64,000 nucleotides of DNA, taken from positions 1,364,001 to 1,428,000 of the forward strand of contig CP121691.1 of assembly GCA_038396585.1 (NCBI GenBank). The letters are read 5' to 3'. This DNA comes from Vallitaleaceae bacterium 9-2 (GTDB lineage Bacteria > Bacillota > Clostridia > Lachnospirales > Vallitaleaceae). Made by a program: the position numbers and the translations under genes. Shown one piece after another: positions 34,190 to 46,490 of the stretch; the first letter of the stretch is position 1, and the number at the start of each line of letters is the position of its first letter. Under the pieces are notes generated by a model. The model saw only the letters and a list, made by a program, of their open reading frames with translations, was not told the origin of the DNA and searched no databases.

Positions 34190-37100
34190 TTAAAGGAAGT
34201 GTTACGGTTTTTTTTAGTATAACGATTCTATGCATTATTACCTGTCTGGCAACAATGCTGGAATTAACCAAGGCGCGTATTATTGAGGTCGAGCTAAGCT
34301 CAAGCACCAATAATGCGGCACACAGTGTATTAAGTCAATTTGATCCGGTGCTATTTCACGAGTATGGTCTTCTAGCAGGGGAGGAAGGCAATCATATTGA
34401 TGAAATCATTCAATCAAGTCTTGATATAAGTTTCTTTCCATCACAATATCCCAAAAATGAATATGTAGTAGACTATCTTCTCTTTAATAAAAATCGAGAG
34501 AAGGCATCAACGTTTATGGAACCAAAGGCATTTTCTTATGATATAGAATATGCACCTTTCTTGGAGGCAGATTATGCTTATGCCAAGGAACAGATTCTTG
34601 AATATATGGGACCGCGTCAATTCTATCTCCTTGCAGAACCTTTTTTAGAAAAACTAAATCTATTAAGTGAAACATCTAAATCATCTGAGATTATTGAAGA
34701 AAAATCTGACCTGGTTTCTGAACTTGAGATGTTTAATTCGTATACAGAAAGATTGATGTTATATTTTGATGGAGTTGCGATTGGATCAGGAGGAAAATCA
34801 TATATAAAGTATGACGAACCTTATATACGCAAGCTAAGTGTGGATACGATATCCTATGATTTTTTCCCAAAAAGCTATCACGAAAAATATCGTCAAAATA
34901 CTATATTTGTTGAAGATGTTCTTGAAAATGCAATCACAGGCATTGAAAAGTCAGATACTCTTTTGAAAAAAATCGTTAAGAAAGACATTAAAGCTGAAGA
35001 TATTAAGCGAGGCTATATGGGGGAGATAATAAAGGATAAAAAGTTATTGGATTTAGTCGATCGTTTGGCAGAAATCGAAGAACAATATTTAGAGCCCTCA
35101 CATGAAGCATTAGAAGAAATACAAGCGATTAAGCAAACCCACGAAAAATCTTTGGCCATTATTCGTATGTACAGTTCAATGAGTCAAGCAACGCTGGGCA
35201 AAATTGAACGGTTTCAAAATCGTATCGACAGTGAAGAACAAGTTATTTCAGGGCTTGTTAAAAGCATTAACCAAGAGTTAGATGATCTAAAGACAGAAGT
35301 GGATGTACATAGTGTGAATTTAGAAGAAGTCAATAATTTAAAGCTCTTTGAAGAGAGGCTAACTAAAAATCTAGAAATACTCTCATCATGCGAACAAGAC
35401 ATTGAGCGTCTGATTGACTATACAGATGACTATGCTGCACGTAAGTACAATCAATTAAAAAAAGAAAAGCAATTATCCTCGACAACTGAAGATTACCTTG
35501 ATATGCATATGTATACTGAATTTTACAAGAATCGCTCAACGCTAGCTACTATGCAAATTGATGGAGTTGCGCGTAATGTATTAGAAAATATACAAGGCTA
35601 TACAACAGACTTATTTTTTGATTATCAAAATATGGATATACAAGCAGACCGTGAACAAGAGAAAAAATATAAAGACAAAGTAGAGGCCCTATCGGCCATA
35701 GATTTATTTGAAACAGTCAGCATACAAGGTGTAGAAGCGATTAATCCATACCTTACGATTGATCAGACACTACTTCCATCCAATGCTATTGAATCAGAGA
35801 CAGATCAAAATGGAACATTTGATGCGAAAGAAATATTTAAGACATTGAGTGATCCATTGCTATTAGCAAAAAATACGCATGAAAAAATTTTGCTCAACGA
35901 ATATATTGTTGGAATGTTTTCTTCCGTAGTTAGTCAAGTGGATCCAAATGCAAAAAGTCTAAGTGGATTTGCGCTAGATGATCATTTGCTTGAATATGAA
36001 GTTGAATATATTCTGGGTGGTCATTTTAATGAACGAAAAAATCTTGAATTTGTTTTGGCGATACTGTTTGGCGTTCGTGTGTTATGCAATACAGTTCACC
36101 TTGCAATTGATAGTGCTAAACGTGAGACGATTTTAAGTATTGCAAATGCCATTGCAGGATGGTGGACTGGAGGCGTTGGAGGTGCAATACTAGCAGTTGT
36201 CATTGGATTGTGCTGGGCAATGGTTGAGGCTATTGTTGATGTGTTTATGTTGACCTCAGGAGAAAAAGTGCCTTTTATCAAAACCGCTTCAACGTGGTAT
36301 AGTTCTCTCGATGGAAATTGGGAAGAGCTTTTTGATGCATCGGTTCGTTATGTTCAAAATAAAGCGTTGATGTATATTAAAGATACGGGAGAGTTGACCA
36401 AAGGGGCTGTTAGTGCGGTGAAAAATATACTTGATGATGCAGTAGAGCAAAATGTAGGAGGAAATGGATTTGATCGACGTCGTGTTGAAGAAACCATGGA
36501 AAGTGTGTTTACCTCAGTAGCAGAAGAGATGAATATTCAAATAGACGTGGCAAATCGGGCTATTGATAATGAAATTGAAGAGCAGTTGGATAGTTATTTG
36601 ATTCAAGCAACTCAAGAGACTGAGGGGAATGAAGATAATCAAAACCAAGAAGAGCTGGATCCAGATGTACTCAGCCTTATTGGTGCAATGAAGTCAACGG
36701 TTGATTCACATGAGTTAGATAGTTCATCAAGTTTGTCAGAAAAAGTGGCGGTTCGAGAGACCATTTTAAATACATATGCAGGACAAATACAACAATTAAA
36801 AGAGGCTACAGCTCAAAAGCAAAAAGAAATATATGAAAATGCCTCAAACTATGCCGCGGAAGAATTAAAAGACTACATTGATGATAATATAAAGGAAGGC
36901 TGCGACATCACGACCGACCTATTGACCAAAAAAGCGGATGAAATAAAAAAAGATATGAAGAAAAACATTACAGAAGAAAGCAAAAAGAAATTTGGTGTAG
37001 AAAACCTTATTCCGTCACTAGACTATACCGACTATTTACGTTTGTTTTTATTTTGTAGTCTACAAGAAGAGGAAGTAAAAATGGCACGAGTGATGGATCT

Positions 37101-37278
37101 TATACAAATGAACATACAAAAAAAATATAATGATTATGATAGATCCTTTGAAAATTATTTTAATGGAATTAACATTACAACAACACTCAAAGTGCCGGTA
37201 ACTCAGCAGATGCCTGTTCATGAGCGAATAAAAAATAAATTATGGGAGTATCAGATTGAAGAGAGTGCAAGATATTGA
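34189..37278 (+). CDS. DUF5702-type Tad pseudopilin-associated protein, AUU start
   Basis: I place the start at ATT 34189: it follows GGGAGGAG by six bases, no ATG/GTG/TTG is in frame, and starting at ATG 34255 would cut the N-terminal helix. With this start the N terminus is (M)KGSVTVFFSITILCIITCLA, the type III-signal-like anchor of Tad pseudopilin-associated DUF5702 proteins, followed by ELTKARIIEVELSSST and FDPVLFHEYGLLA. The 1,029-residue protein is rich in coiled coil (residues about 270-420) and has a second hydrophobic stretch (about 640-690, GGVGGAILAVVIGLCWAMVE). It probably lies outside the membrane. No Tad motor genes are in the window. Confidence 0.75.
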   Translation: MKGSVTVFFSITILCIITCLATMLELTKARIIEVELSSSTNNAAHSVLSQFDPVLFHEYGLLAGEEGNHIDEIIQSSLDISFFPSQYPKNEYVVDYLLFNKNREKASTFMEPKAFSYDIEYAPFLEADYAYAKEQILEYMGPRQFYLLAEPFLEKLNLLSETSKSSEIIEEKSDLVSELEMFNSYTERLMLYFDGVAIGSGGKSYIKYDEPYIRKLSVDTISYDFFPKSYHEKYRQNTIFVEDVLENAITGIEKSDTLLKKIVKKDIKAEDIKRGYMGEIIKDKKLLDLVDRLAEIEEQYLEPSHEALEEIQAIKQTHEKSLAIIRMYSSMSQATLGKIERFQNRIDSEEQVISGLVKSINQELDDLKTEVDVHSVNLEEVNNLKLFEERLTKNLEILSSCEQDIERLIDYTDDYAARKYNQLKKEKQLSSTTEDYLDMHMYTEFYKNRSTLATMQIDGVARNVLENIQGYTTDLFFDYQNMDIQADREQEKKYKDKVEALSAIDLFETVSIQGVEAINPYLTIDQTLLPSNAIESETDQNGTFDAKEIFKTLSDPLLLAKNTHEKILLNEYIVGMFSSVVSQVDPNAKSLSGFALDDHLLEYEVEYILGGHFNERKNLEFVLAILFGVRVLCNTVHLAIDSAKRETILSIANAIAGWWTGGVGGAILAVVIGLCWAMVEAIVDVFMLTSGEKVPFIKTASTWYSSLDGNWEELFDASVRYVQNKALMYIKDTGELTKGAVSAVKNILDDAVEQNVGGNGFDRRRVEETMESVFTSVAEEMNIQIDVANRAIDNEIEEQLDSYLIQATQETEGNEDNQNQEELDPDVLSLIGAMKSTVDSHELDSSSSLSEKVAVRETILNTYAGQIQQLKEATAQKQKEIYENASNYAAEELKDYIDDNIKEGCDITTDLLTKKADEIKKDMKKNITEESKKKFGVENLIPSLDYTDYLRLFLFCSLQEEEVKMARVMDLIQMNIQKKYNDYDRSFENYFNGINITTTLKVPVTQQMPVHERIKNKLWEYQIEESARY

Positions 37279-38341
37279 AGGAAGTGTGAGTGTTGAATCG
37301 GCATTAATTATTCCTGTTATCATGGCCGTGTTTATATTTTTTATGAGTATGATGCAAATTATGTATACACATGGGAAAGTGCAAATTGCTCTAAATGAAG
37401 TCTGCAAAGATTTGACATATGATAGCTATTTTTTTCAGGAGTTAGGAATTATTGAAGTTAACCAGGCGCTATATTCTAAAGGGCTTGAGCAATCAATAAC
37501 AGTAGAAGACTTGCGAGTACTTAAACAAGAGCTAACAGAAGTTATCCCAGAAGTAGCAAGCGATTTAAACAATTTGAAGTTTTCCAATATATCGGAAGAA
37601 ATTTCTGTGGAAAATATTGATACCATTTTACAGGAAAAATCAGATGTCACGTCAGTTCTTGTTAAATTATATGAAAGTATGAGTAAACTATCTCAGAGCG
37701 CTGGAACTGAAGGGGGATACTTCATCAACACAATGCTATTACGTGTGTATATAAAGGAAAAACTAAAATTGTACACCCAAGAGATTGATGCGGATTATAC
37801 ACTTGTGCATGCATCAGGATTTCTAGAAGACAATAGTGGGCAAATCATACTCAGCACAGAGTATCAAGTACCGATTTTATTTAAGCGTCACACAATTCGA
37901 CTAAAAAACGGCGGTTATTTCCATGCGTTTATCGGTGCGGGGAAATTTAGCGCATCCTACAATCAAGTCATTAAAAAAAGTCAATATGGAAAAACGGTAG
38001 AAGGAGATGATGATACAGAGGATGAAGATCAAGACGGATTTGCAAAGACGGTATATGTAACTGAATATGGAGCAAAGTATCATAAGAATCAAAAGTGTTT
38101 TCATATCAAGGTCAATGTAAATCGGATGCGATTAAAACAAGTAACAGGGAAAAGTCCATGCGAACATTGTGGTGACGGTGGCCTAGATTTAGAAGATAGC
38201 GCTATTGTGTATACAACGAAAAACAGTCGAGTTTTTCATCTCGATAAAAAGTGCCACTCAATATATCATCATATATCAAAATACTCTGAGAAGGAAGCGA
38301 TTAATAGTGGGTATGGTCCTTGTAAATCATGTTCAAAATAA
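37256..38341 (+). CDS. TadE-like pseudopilin with two C-terminal CxxC modules
   Basis: TTG 37256 follows GGGAG by eight bases and overlaps the previous stop. The N terminus is EGSVSVESALIIPVIM, the TadE/TadG signature (G-S, then V-E-x-A-L, P), and a hydrophobic helix. Residues about 40-260 form the ectodomain. Two repeated C-terminal modules, each V-Y-x-T ... H-x4-C ... C-x-x-C (His276, Cys281, Cys302, Cys305; His328, Cys333, Cys356, Cys359), look like the small metal-binding ribbons found in clostridial surface proteins. This is a fusion of a pseudopilin-like anchor and metal-ribbon-like modules. Confidence 0.75.
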   Translation: MKRVQDIEGSVSVESALIIPVIMAVFIFFMSMMQIMYTHGKVQIALNEVCKDLTYDSYFFQELGIIEVNQALYSKGLEQSITVEDLRVLKQELTEVIPEVASDLNNLKFSNISEEISVENIDTILQEKSDVTSVLVKLYESMSKLSQSAGTEGGYFINTMLLRVYIKEKLKLYTQEIDADYTLVHASGFLEDNSGQIILSTEYQVPILFKRHTIRLKNGGYFHAFIGAGKFSASYNQVIKKSQYGKTVEGDDDTEDEDQDGFAKTVYVTEYGAKYHKNQKCFHIKVNVNRMRLKQVTGKSPCEHCGDGGLDLEDSAIVYTTKNSRVFHLDKKCHSIYHHISKYSEKEAINSGYGPCKSCSK

Positions 38342-38355
38342 ATAAGGAGATGGAT

Positions 38356-38709
38356 ATGCTCAAGAATACAGAGGGAAGTGTACTAATCGAAGCGGCAATT
38401 ATTATGCCACTATGCATTATATGTATCTTAACGCTTATAGGAATGACGATAAGATACCACTATACAATAACTTATGACTTGTATTCAGATATCAACGAAT
38501 ATTATGGCGGGGCAGACTTGTCTGCAACAAAAGAAGTTGAAAATTTTTACAAGCAAGAGATTACAAGCCATTCAAAGGAGAAAAATCGTATAAAAATTAT
38601 CAAACAAATAAAATTTATTGATGATGTTTCAGATCAAATTCAAATATCAAGTACAATAAAAGAAAAGTATGATAAGAACATAAAAAAAATACAACTTATA
38701 TTAGAATAG
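38356..38709 (+). CDS. Short TadE-like pseudopilin
   Basis: Start placed at ATG 38356, with AAGGAG six bases before; two earlier ATGs in frame lie on or before that ribosome binding site. The 117-residue product begins LKNTEGSVLIEAAIIMPLC, the TadE-type E-G-S-x-x-x-E-A-x-x-x-x-P motif and a hydrophobic helix, then a short, basic ectodomain. It is the third pseudopilin-like gene in a row and overlaps none of the motor genes known from Tad loci. Confidence 0.75.
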   Translation: MLKNTEGSVLIEAAIIMPLCIICILTLIGMTIRYHYTITYDLYSDINEYYGGADLSATKEVENFYKQEITSHSKEKNRIKIIKQIKFIDDVSDQIQISSTIKEKYDKNIKKIQLILE

Positions 38710-38739
38710 TATTAGAAAGAGATAAAACTTTGATATTAT

Positions 38740-38798
38740 CCTTTACGCTCGAATTGAGACATCGTATAATTAGGGTATACAAGACAAAAGCGTAAAGG
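38740..38798 (+). promoter_or_regulatory. Promoter framed by a 10-bp inverted repeat reaching the ribosome binding site
   Basis: CCTTTACGCT (38740-38749) and AGCGTAAAGG (38789-38798) are perfect complements. The left arm contains the -35 TTTACG (38742-38747), followed by a 17-base spacer and TATAAT (38765-38770). The right arm covers the ribosome binding site AAAGGAG of the gene at 38,809. As at 34,135, only read-through mRNA would carry both arms. Confidence 0.6.
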
Positions 38799-38808
38799 AG
38801 CGTATCAT

Positions 38809-39144
38809 ATGGGTAAAATAAAAATAGAAGGACAATCAATTTTTGGATTTATCGTTTTGTTGGTTGGAATTGTCATGTTGCTTAATGGATTAGATATAAT
38901 TCCAGCGGATATAAGTGTGGCTAAATACTGGCCGATAATTTTAATTGTATTAGGGATTGTTAAAATAATTAACTACGATGAATCATCATTTTGGGGTGGC
39001 ATTATATTAATCATAGGAATATATTTTTTGCTTTCAAATTTTGATGTGGCTTTTGTAAAACACATTCGTTTCGGATCTATTTTCTGGCCCTTTGTTGTTA
39101 TACTTATTGGACTATCACTAGTCTTTCCTAAAAAACATAACTAA
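38809..39144 (+). CDS. LiaI-LiaF-like transmembrane protein
   Basis: ATG 38809 behind AAAGGAGCGTATCAT. The 111-residue protein has four membrane helices in two repeats (SIFGFIVLLVGIVMLLNGL, YWPIILIVLGIVKII; WGGIILIIGIYFLL, FWPFVVILIGLSLVF), which match the LiaF/LiaI-like transmembrane region (PF18917-like). Full LiaF proteins sense envelope stress and carry an extra domain that is missing here. The promoter at 38,740 serves it. Confidence 0.75.
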   Translation: MGKIKIEGQSIFGFIVLLVGIVMLLNGLDIIPADISVAKYWPIILIVLGIVKIINYDESSFWGGIILIIGIYFLLSNFDVAFVKHIRFGSIFWPFVVILIGLSLVFPKKHN

Positions 39145-39176
39145 AGTGTTGATGCCAAAATAAAAGGGGTGAGACG

Positions 39177-39815
39177 ATGAAAGAACTAATCATACGTATA
39201 TTGGAGCCAGAATTTTATGAACCCATTGTAGAGTTTTTAGGACCATTTGGTTTTTTGGCTGGGATTTTCTTAGCGATGATGGAGTCTTTTATCCCGCCTT
39301 TACCTTTGGCAGCCTTTGTCACAATCAATGTAATCATTTTCGGCTATTTATTAGGATATGTACTTTCTTATGTAGGTACGGTCACAGGATCCTATCTCGT
39401 TTTTATATTGCTTCAAAGATATGGTGGCAAATACATGCATAAATACATTGAGAAACATCCAAAAGCTCAGTCGCTATTTACATGGATTCATGAAAAAGGC
39501 GTTTTTCCATTATTTTTACTCCTTACTTTTCCTTTTACCCCTTCAATTATTGTAGGTGGATTAGCGGCTTTTGCAGATATTCGACCAAAAGATTATTTGC
39601 TGGCATTGGTTCCGGGGAAATTTTTCATGGTGATGTCATTGACCATTATTGGGGTTAATATACAATCTTTTTTTGAAAAGCCAGTTCGATCGATAGCTTT
39701 TATTGTACTTGTATTATCCGTATCTCTAATTGCCAAACAACTCTTGGCTTTTTATGAACGAAAAGTGTTAAGATATCGAATAAAACACCACTATATGAAT
39801 AAAAATAAAGATTAA
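39177..39815 (+). CDS. VTT-domain (DedA/TVP38-like) membrane protein
   Basis: ATG 39177, ribosome binding site AAAGGGGTGAGACG. The 212-residue protein has several hydrophobic segments, with the VTT core FLAMMESFIPPLPLAAFVTI, a re-entrant loop, GTVTGSYLVFILLQRYGGKY and FPFTPSIIVGGLAAFADI. The family has roles in phospholipid or undecaprenyl-phosphate flipping; this subgroup is uncharacterised. It lies 32 bases after the LiaI-like gene and is probably cotranscribed. Confidence 0.85.
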   Translation: MKELIIRILEPEFYEPIVEFLGPFGFLAGIFLAMMESFIPPLPLAAFVTINVIIFGYLLGYVLSYVGTVTGSYLVFILLQRYGGKYMHKYIEKHPKAQSLFTWIHEKGVFPLFLLLTFPFTPSIIVGGLAAFADIRPKDYLLALVPGKFFMVMSLTIIGVNIQSFFEKPVRSIAFIVLVLSVSLIAKQLLAFYERKVLRYRIKHHYMNKNKD

Positions 39816-39837
39816 GAAAACTTTTTGTAAAAAACTA

Positions 39838-39867
39838 TTGACTTTTATAAAGAAGAGGTGCTATAAT
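39838..39867 (+). promoter_or_regulatory. rRNA promoter P1
   Basis: TTGACT (39838-39843), an 18-base spacer and TATAAT (39862-39867). A-rich upstream DNA (TTTGTAAAAAACTATTGAC, 39824-39842) looks like an UP element; the same 19 bases occur at the tRNA promoter at 45,185. Confidence 0.85.
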
Positions 39868-39955
39868 ACATTTCGTTGCTTAAGCGAGACGCACAGACAA
39901 AAGGCGTCAGATACGGCGACAAAGGAACATTTAAAAAAGAAATTAAAAAAAGTTA

Positions 39956-39984
39956 TTGACACAGACGAAGAGATATGATATTAT
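39956..39984 (+). promoter_or_regulatory. rRNA promoter P2
   Basis: TTGACA (39956-39961) with TATTAT (39979-39984) after 17 bases; a perfect TATAAT sits three bases further. An A-rich tract (AAATTAAAAAAAG) precedes the -35. P1 and P2 lie 118 bp apart, the usual tandem rRNA arrangement. The rest of the 39,816-40,140 gap holds leader sequence only. Confidence 0.8.
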
Positions 39985-40044
39985 AATCTTCGCTGACAAA
40001 AACAGCGAAAAAGTAAAAAATACCAAATGAACATTTGATAATTG

Positions 40045-40058
40045 AATAGTGAAGTAAA
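40045..40058 (+). other. 16S rRNA processing-stem arm
   Basis: AATAGTGAAGTAAA (40045-40058) is perfectly complementary to TTTACTTCACTATT (41786-41799) after the 16S gene. A second pairing, GTGTTTAAGCGAG (40115-40127) with CTCGCAAACAC (41763-41773), lies inside it. These flank the 16S gene as an RNase III-type processing stem. A boxA-like TGAACATTTGATAATTGAA lies just before it. Confidence 0.7.
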
Positions 40059-40140
40059 CCAAGTTATACCAAACAATTCTTGAGAGATCAAGTAACAGTA
40101 ATAGCGAACAGCTAGTGTTTAAGCGAGGATAAAAAACTTT

Positions 40141-44857
<4,717 letters not shown>

Positions 44858-44924
44858 AAAGCGAGCTTAAGAGTTTTAATAGAGTTGTGTATGAAGTGAA
44901 GTTTGACTTTAGAATGTAGAATGA

Positions 44925-44997
44925 AGGGGTATAGTTCAGTTGGTAGAACGTCGGTCTCCAAAACCGGATGTCGTGGGTTCAAGTCCTACTGCCCCTG
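44925..44997 (+). tRNA. tRNA-Trp (CCA)
   Basis: Acceptor AGGGGTA with TGCCCCT, anticodon loop CTCCAAA (CCA), T-loop GGTTCAAGTCC. 73 bases; the 3' CCA is not encoded. It lies 67 bases after 23S where a 5S gene would be expected. Confidence 0.95.
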
Positions 44998-45002
44998 TTA
45001 GT

Positions 45003-45076
<74 letters not shown>

Positions 45077-45094
45077 TCATTACGTAATTATTAG

Positions 45095-45168
45095 CTGGGT
45101 GTGGCTCAGTTTGGTAGAGCGCTAGACTGGGGGTCTAGAGGTCGCAGGTTCAAGTCCTGTCATCCAGA
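45095..45168 (+). tRNA. tRNA-Pro (GGG)
   Basis: Acceptor CTGGGTG with CATCCAG (the C1-G72 pair typical of bacterial tRNA-Pro), anticodon stem CTAGA/TCTAG with loop CTGGGGG (GGG), T-loop GGTTCAAGTCC. 74 bases; CCA not encoded. Confidence 0.95.
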
Positions 45169-45198
45169 TGATCATACTCAAAAGTTTGTAAAAAACTA

Positions 45199-45227
45199 TT
45201 GACAAATGTAGAAAAATGTAATAAAAT
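45199..45227 (+). promoter_or_regulatory. Promoter of the tRNA-Val/tRNA-Met pair
   Basis: TTGACA (45199-45204), a 17-base spacer and TAAAAT (45222-45227). It is preceded by TTTGTAAAAAACTATTGAC (45185-45203), identical over 19 bases to the rRNA P1 upstream region (39824-39842). Confidence 0.75.
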
Positions 45228-45239
45228 AGTCAAGTCCCA

Positions 45240-45312
45240 GGGCGCATAGCTCAGCTGGGAGAGCACCTGCCTTACAAGCAGGGGGTCACAGGTTCGAGCC
45301 CTGTTGCGCCCA
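45240..45312 (+). tRNA. tRNA-Val (TAC)
   Basis: Acceptor GGGCGCA with TGCGCCC, anticodon loop CTTACAA (TAC), T-loop GGTTCGAGCCC. 73 bases; CCA not encoded. Confidence 0.95.
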
Positions 45313-45343
45313 CTCGAGAGAATATCTCGAAAAAATTTAATAT

Positions 45344-45417
45344 GGCGAAGTAGCTCAGATGGCTAGAGCATACGGTTCATACCCGTAGTGTCGGCGGTTC
45401 GATTCCGTCCTTCGCTA
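45344..45417 (+). tRNA. tRNA-Met (CAT), probably elongator
   Basis: Acceptor GGCGAAG with CTTCGCT, anticodon stem TACGG/CCGTA with loop TTCATAC (CAT). A G1-U72 wobble pair at the top of the acceptor argues against an initiator tRNA, which has an unpaired C1-A72. A tRNA-Ile with lysidine-modified CAT cannot be ruled out. 74 bases. Confidence 0.85.
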
Positions 45418-45420
45418 TTA

Positions 45421-45446
45421 AAAACACCAAATAAGGTGTTTTTTTT
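45421..45446 (+). terminator. Intrinsic terminator of the rRNA/tRNA operon
   Basis: AAAACACC (45421-45428), six-base loop, GGTGTTTT (45435-45442), then a T-run. It ends the tRNA cluster three bases after tRNA-Met. Confidence 0.85.
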
Positions 45447-45482
45447 ATTATACATTTATAGGAGGACAGTTTGCAGTCTCAG

Positions 45483-45510
45483 TTGCAATAATTAAAAACT
45501 TTGATATAAT
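45483..45510 (+). promoter_or_regulatory. Predicted promoter of the gene at 45,548
   Basis: TTGCAA (45483-45488), a 16-base spacer and TATAAT (45505-45510), 37 bases upstream of the start codon. Confidence 0.55.
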
Positions 45511-45547
45511 AGTATAGTGGATTAATAAAATAGAGAAAGAGGTTTAT

Positions 45548-46480
45548 ATGCAAACAGATAGTGCACTTGATATAGATACATGTAGAGATTTTGAAGAATT
45601 ATCATTGGAGAATATAGAAAAATATAATCAGTATTTAACGATACGAAGGATTGAAAGTTGTGAATTTGGACTTACAACCTTATTTTTATGGAAAAATCGC
45701 AACCACCAACATGTCTATGTTGATACAAATTTTATGTTGGTTTTCGGACATTTTAATGAACACTGTTTTTCACAGATGCCATTATGTAAAGAAGAGTATT
45801 TTAAAGAAGCCTTTGAAAAAACAATCGCGTATTTTAAACAGTTTGATGAAAGTTTTGTTATGTACTCTGTAGATAAAAAATTTGCGGACTTTGTAAGCGA
45901 AGAGTATGCAGATACATATGAAGTCGTCTACGACCGAAATTATTCGGATTATATATATGATGCTAATAGGATGCGAGAGCTTCCAGGGAAAAAGTTAAGA
46001 AAAAAACGTAATCACATCAATGCATTTTTAAGAGATTATGAAAACAAATATTCATATCGTTTATTATCCCATGAGGATCGAGATGAGATCAATGAATTTT
46101 TAGAAAAATGGACAGACAATCATGATCATATGACAAAACAAGTTGATCATGAGATTGAAGGTATTGATTACATTATTGACCATTTGGATATACTAGGAGC
46201 AAAGGCACTAGGTATATATATTGAAGGGCAATTAGAAGCGATGTCAATTGCTTCGACCATTAATGATGGAGAAGAAGTTATTGTTCATGTCGAAAAGGCA
46301 AATACAGAGATTCGAGGTTTGTACCCATTTTTATCTCAAGTATTTCTTCAGGAATTTTATCCTGAGGCAAAGCTTGTCAATCGTGAAGAAGATTTAGGGA
46401 TTGAAGGATTGAGAAAGTCAAAATTGTCGTATGAACCTATTCGATTGGAAGATAAATATACAATACGTCAAAAAAAGTGA
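45548..46480 (+). CDS. DUF2156 protein (LPG-synthase C-terminal-like)
   Basis: ATG 45548, ribosome binding site GAGAAAGAGGTT. The 310-residue protein has the DUF2156 signature: CEFGLTTLFLW near residue 36, PGKKLRKKRNHINAF near residue 145 (the K-K-R-N-H-I-N motif), and GIYIEGQLEAMSIA. The fold is two GNAT-like domains related to the catalytic part of lysyl-phosphatidylglycerol synthase; this member lacks the MprF membrane part. The role is unknown; aminoacyl or acyl transfer onto lipid or sugar is inferred from relatives. The next gene, a GNAT, begins 10 bases on. Confidence 0.85.
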   Translation: MQTDSALDIDTCRDFEELSLENIEKYNQYLTIRRIESCEFGLTTLFLWKNRNHQHVYVDTNFMLVFGHFNEHCFSQMPLCKEEYFKEAFEKTIAYFKQFDESFVMYSVDKKFADFVSEEYADTYEVVYDRNYSDYIYDANRMRELPGKKLRKKRNHINAFLRDYENKYSYRLLSHEDRDEINEFLEKWTDNHDHMTKQVDHEIEGIDYIIDHLDILGAKALGIYIEGQLEAMSIASTINDGEEVIVHVEKANTEIRGLYPFLSQVFLQEFYPEAKLVNREEDLGIEGLRKSKLSYEPIRLEDKYTIRQKK

Positions 46481-46490
46481 GAGATAGCAG

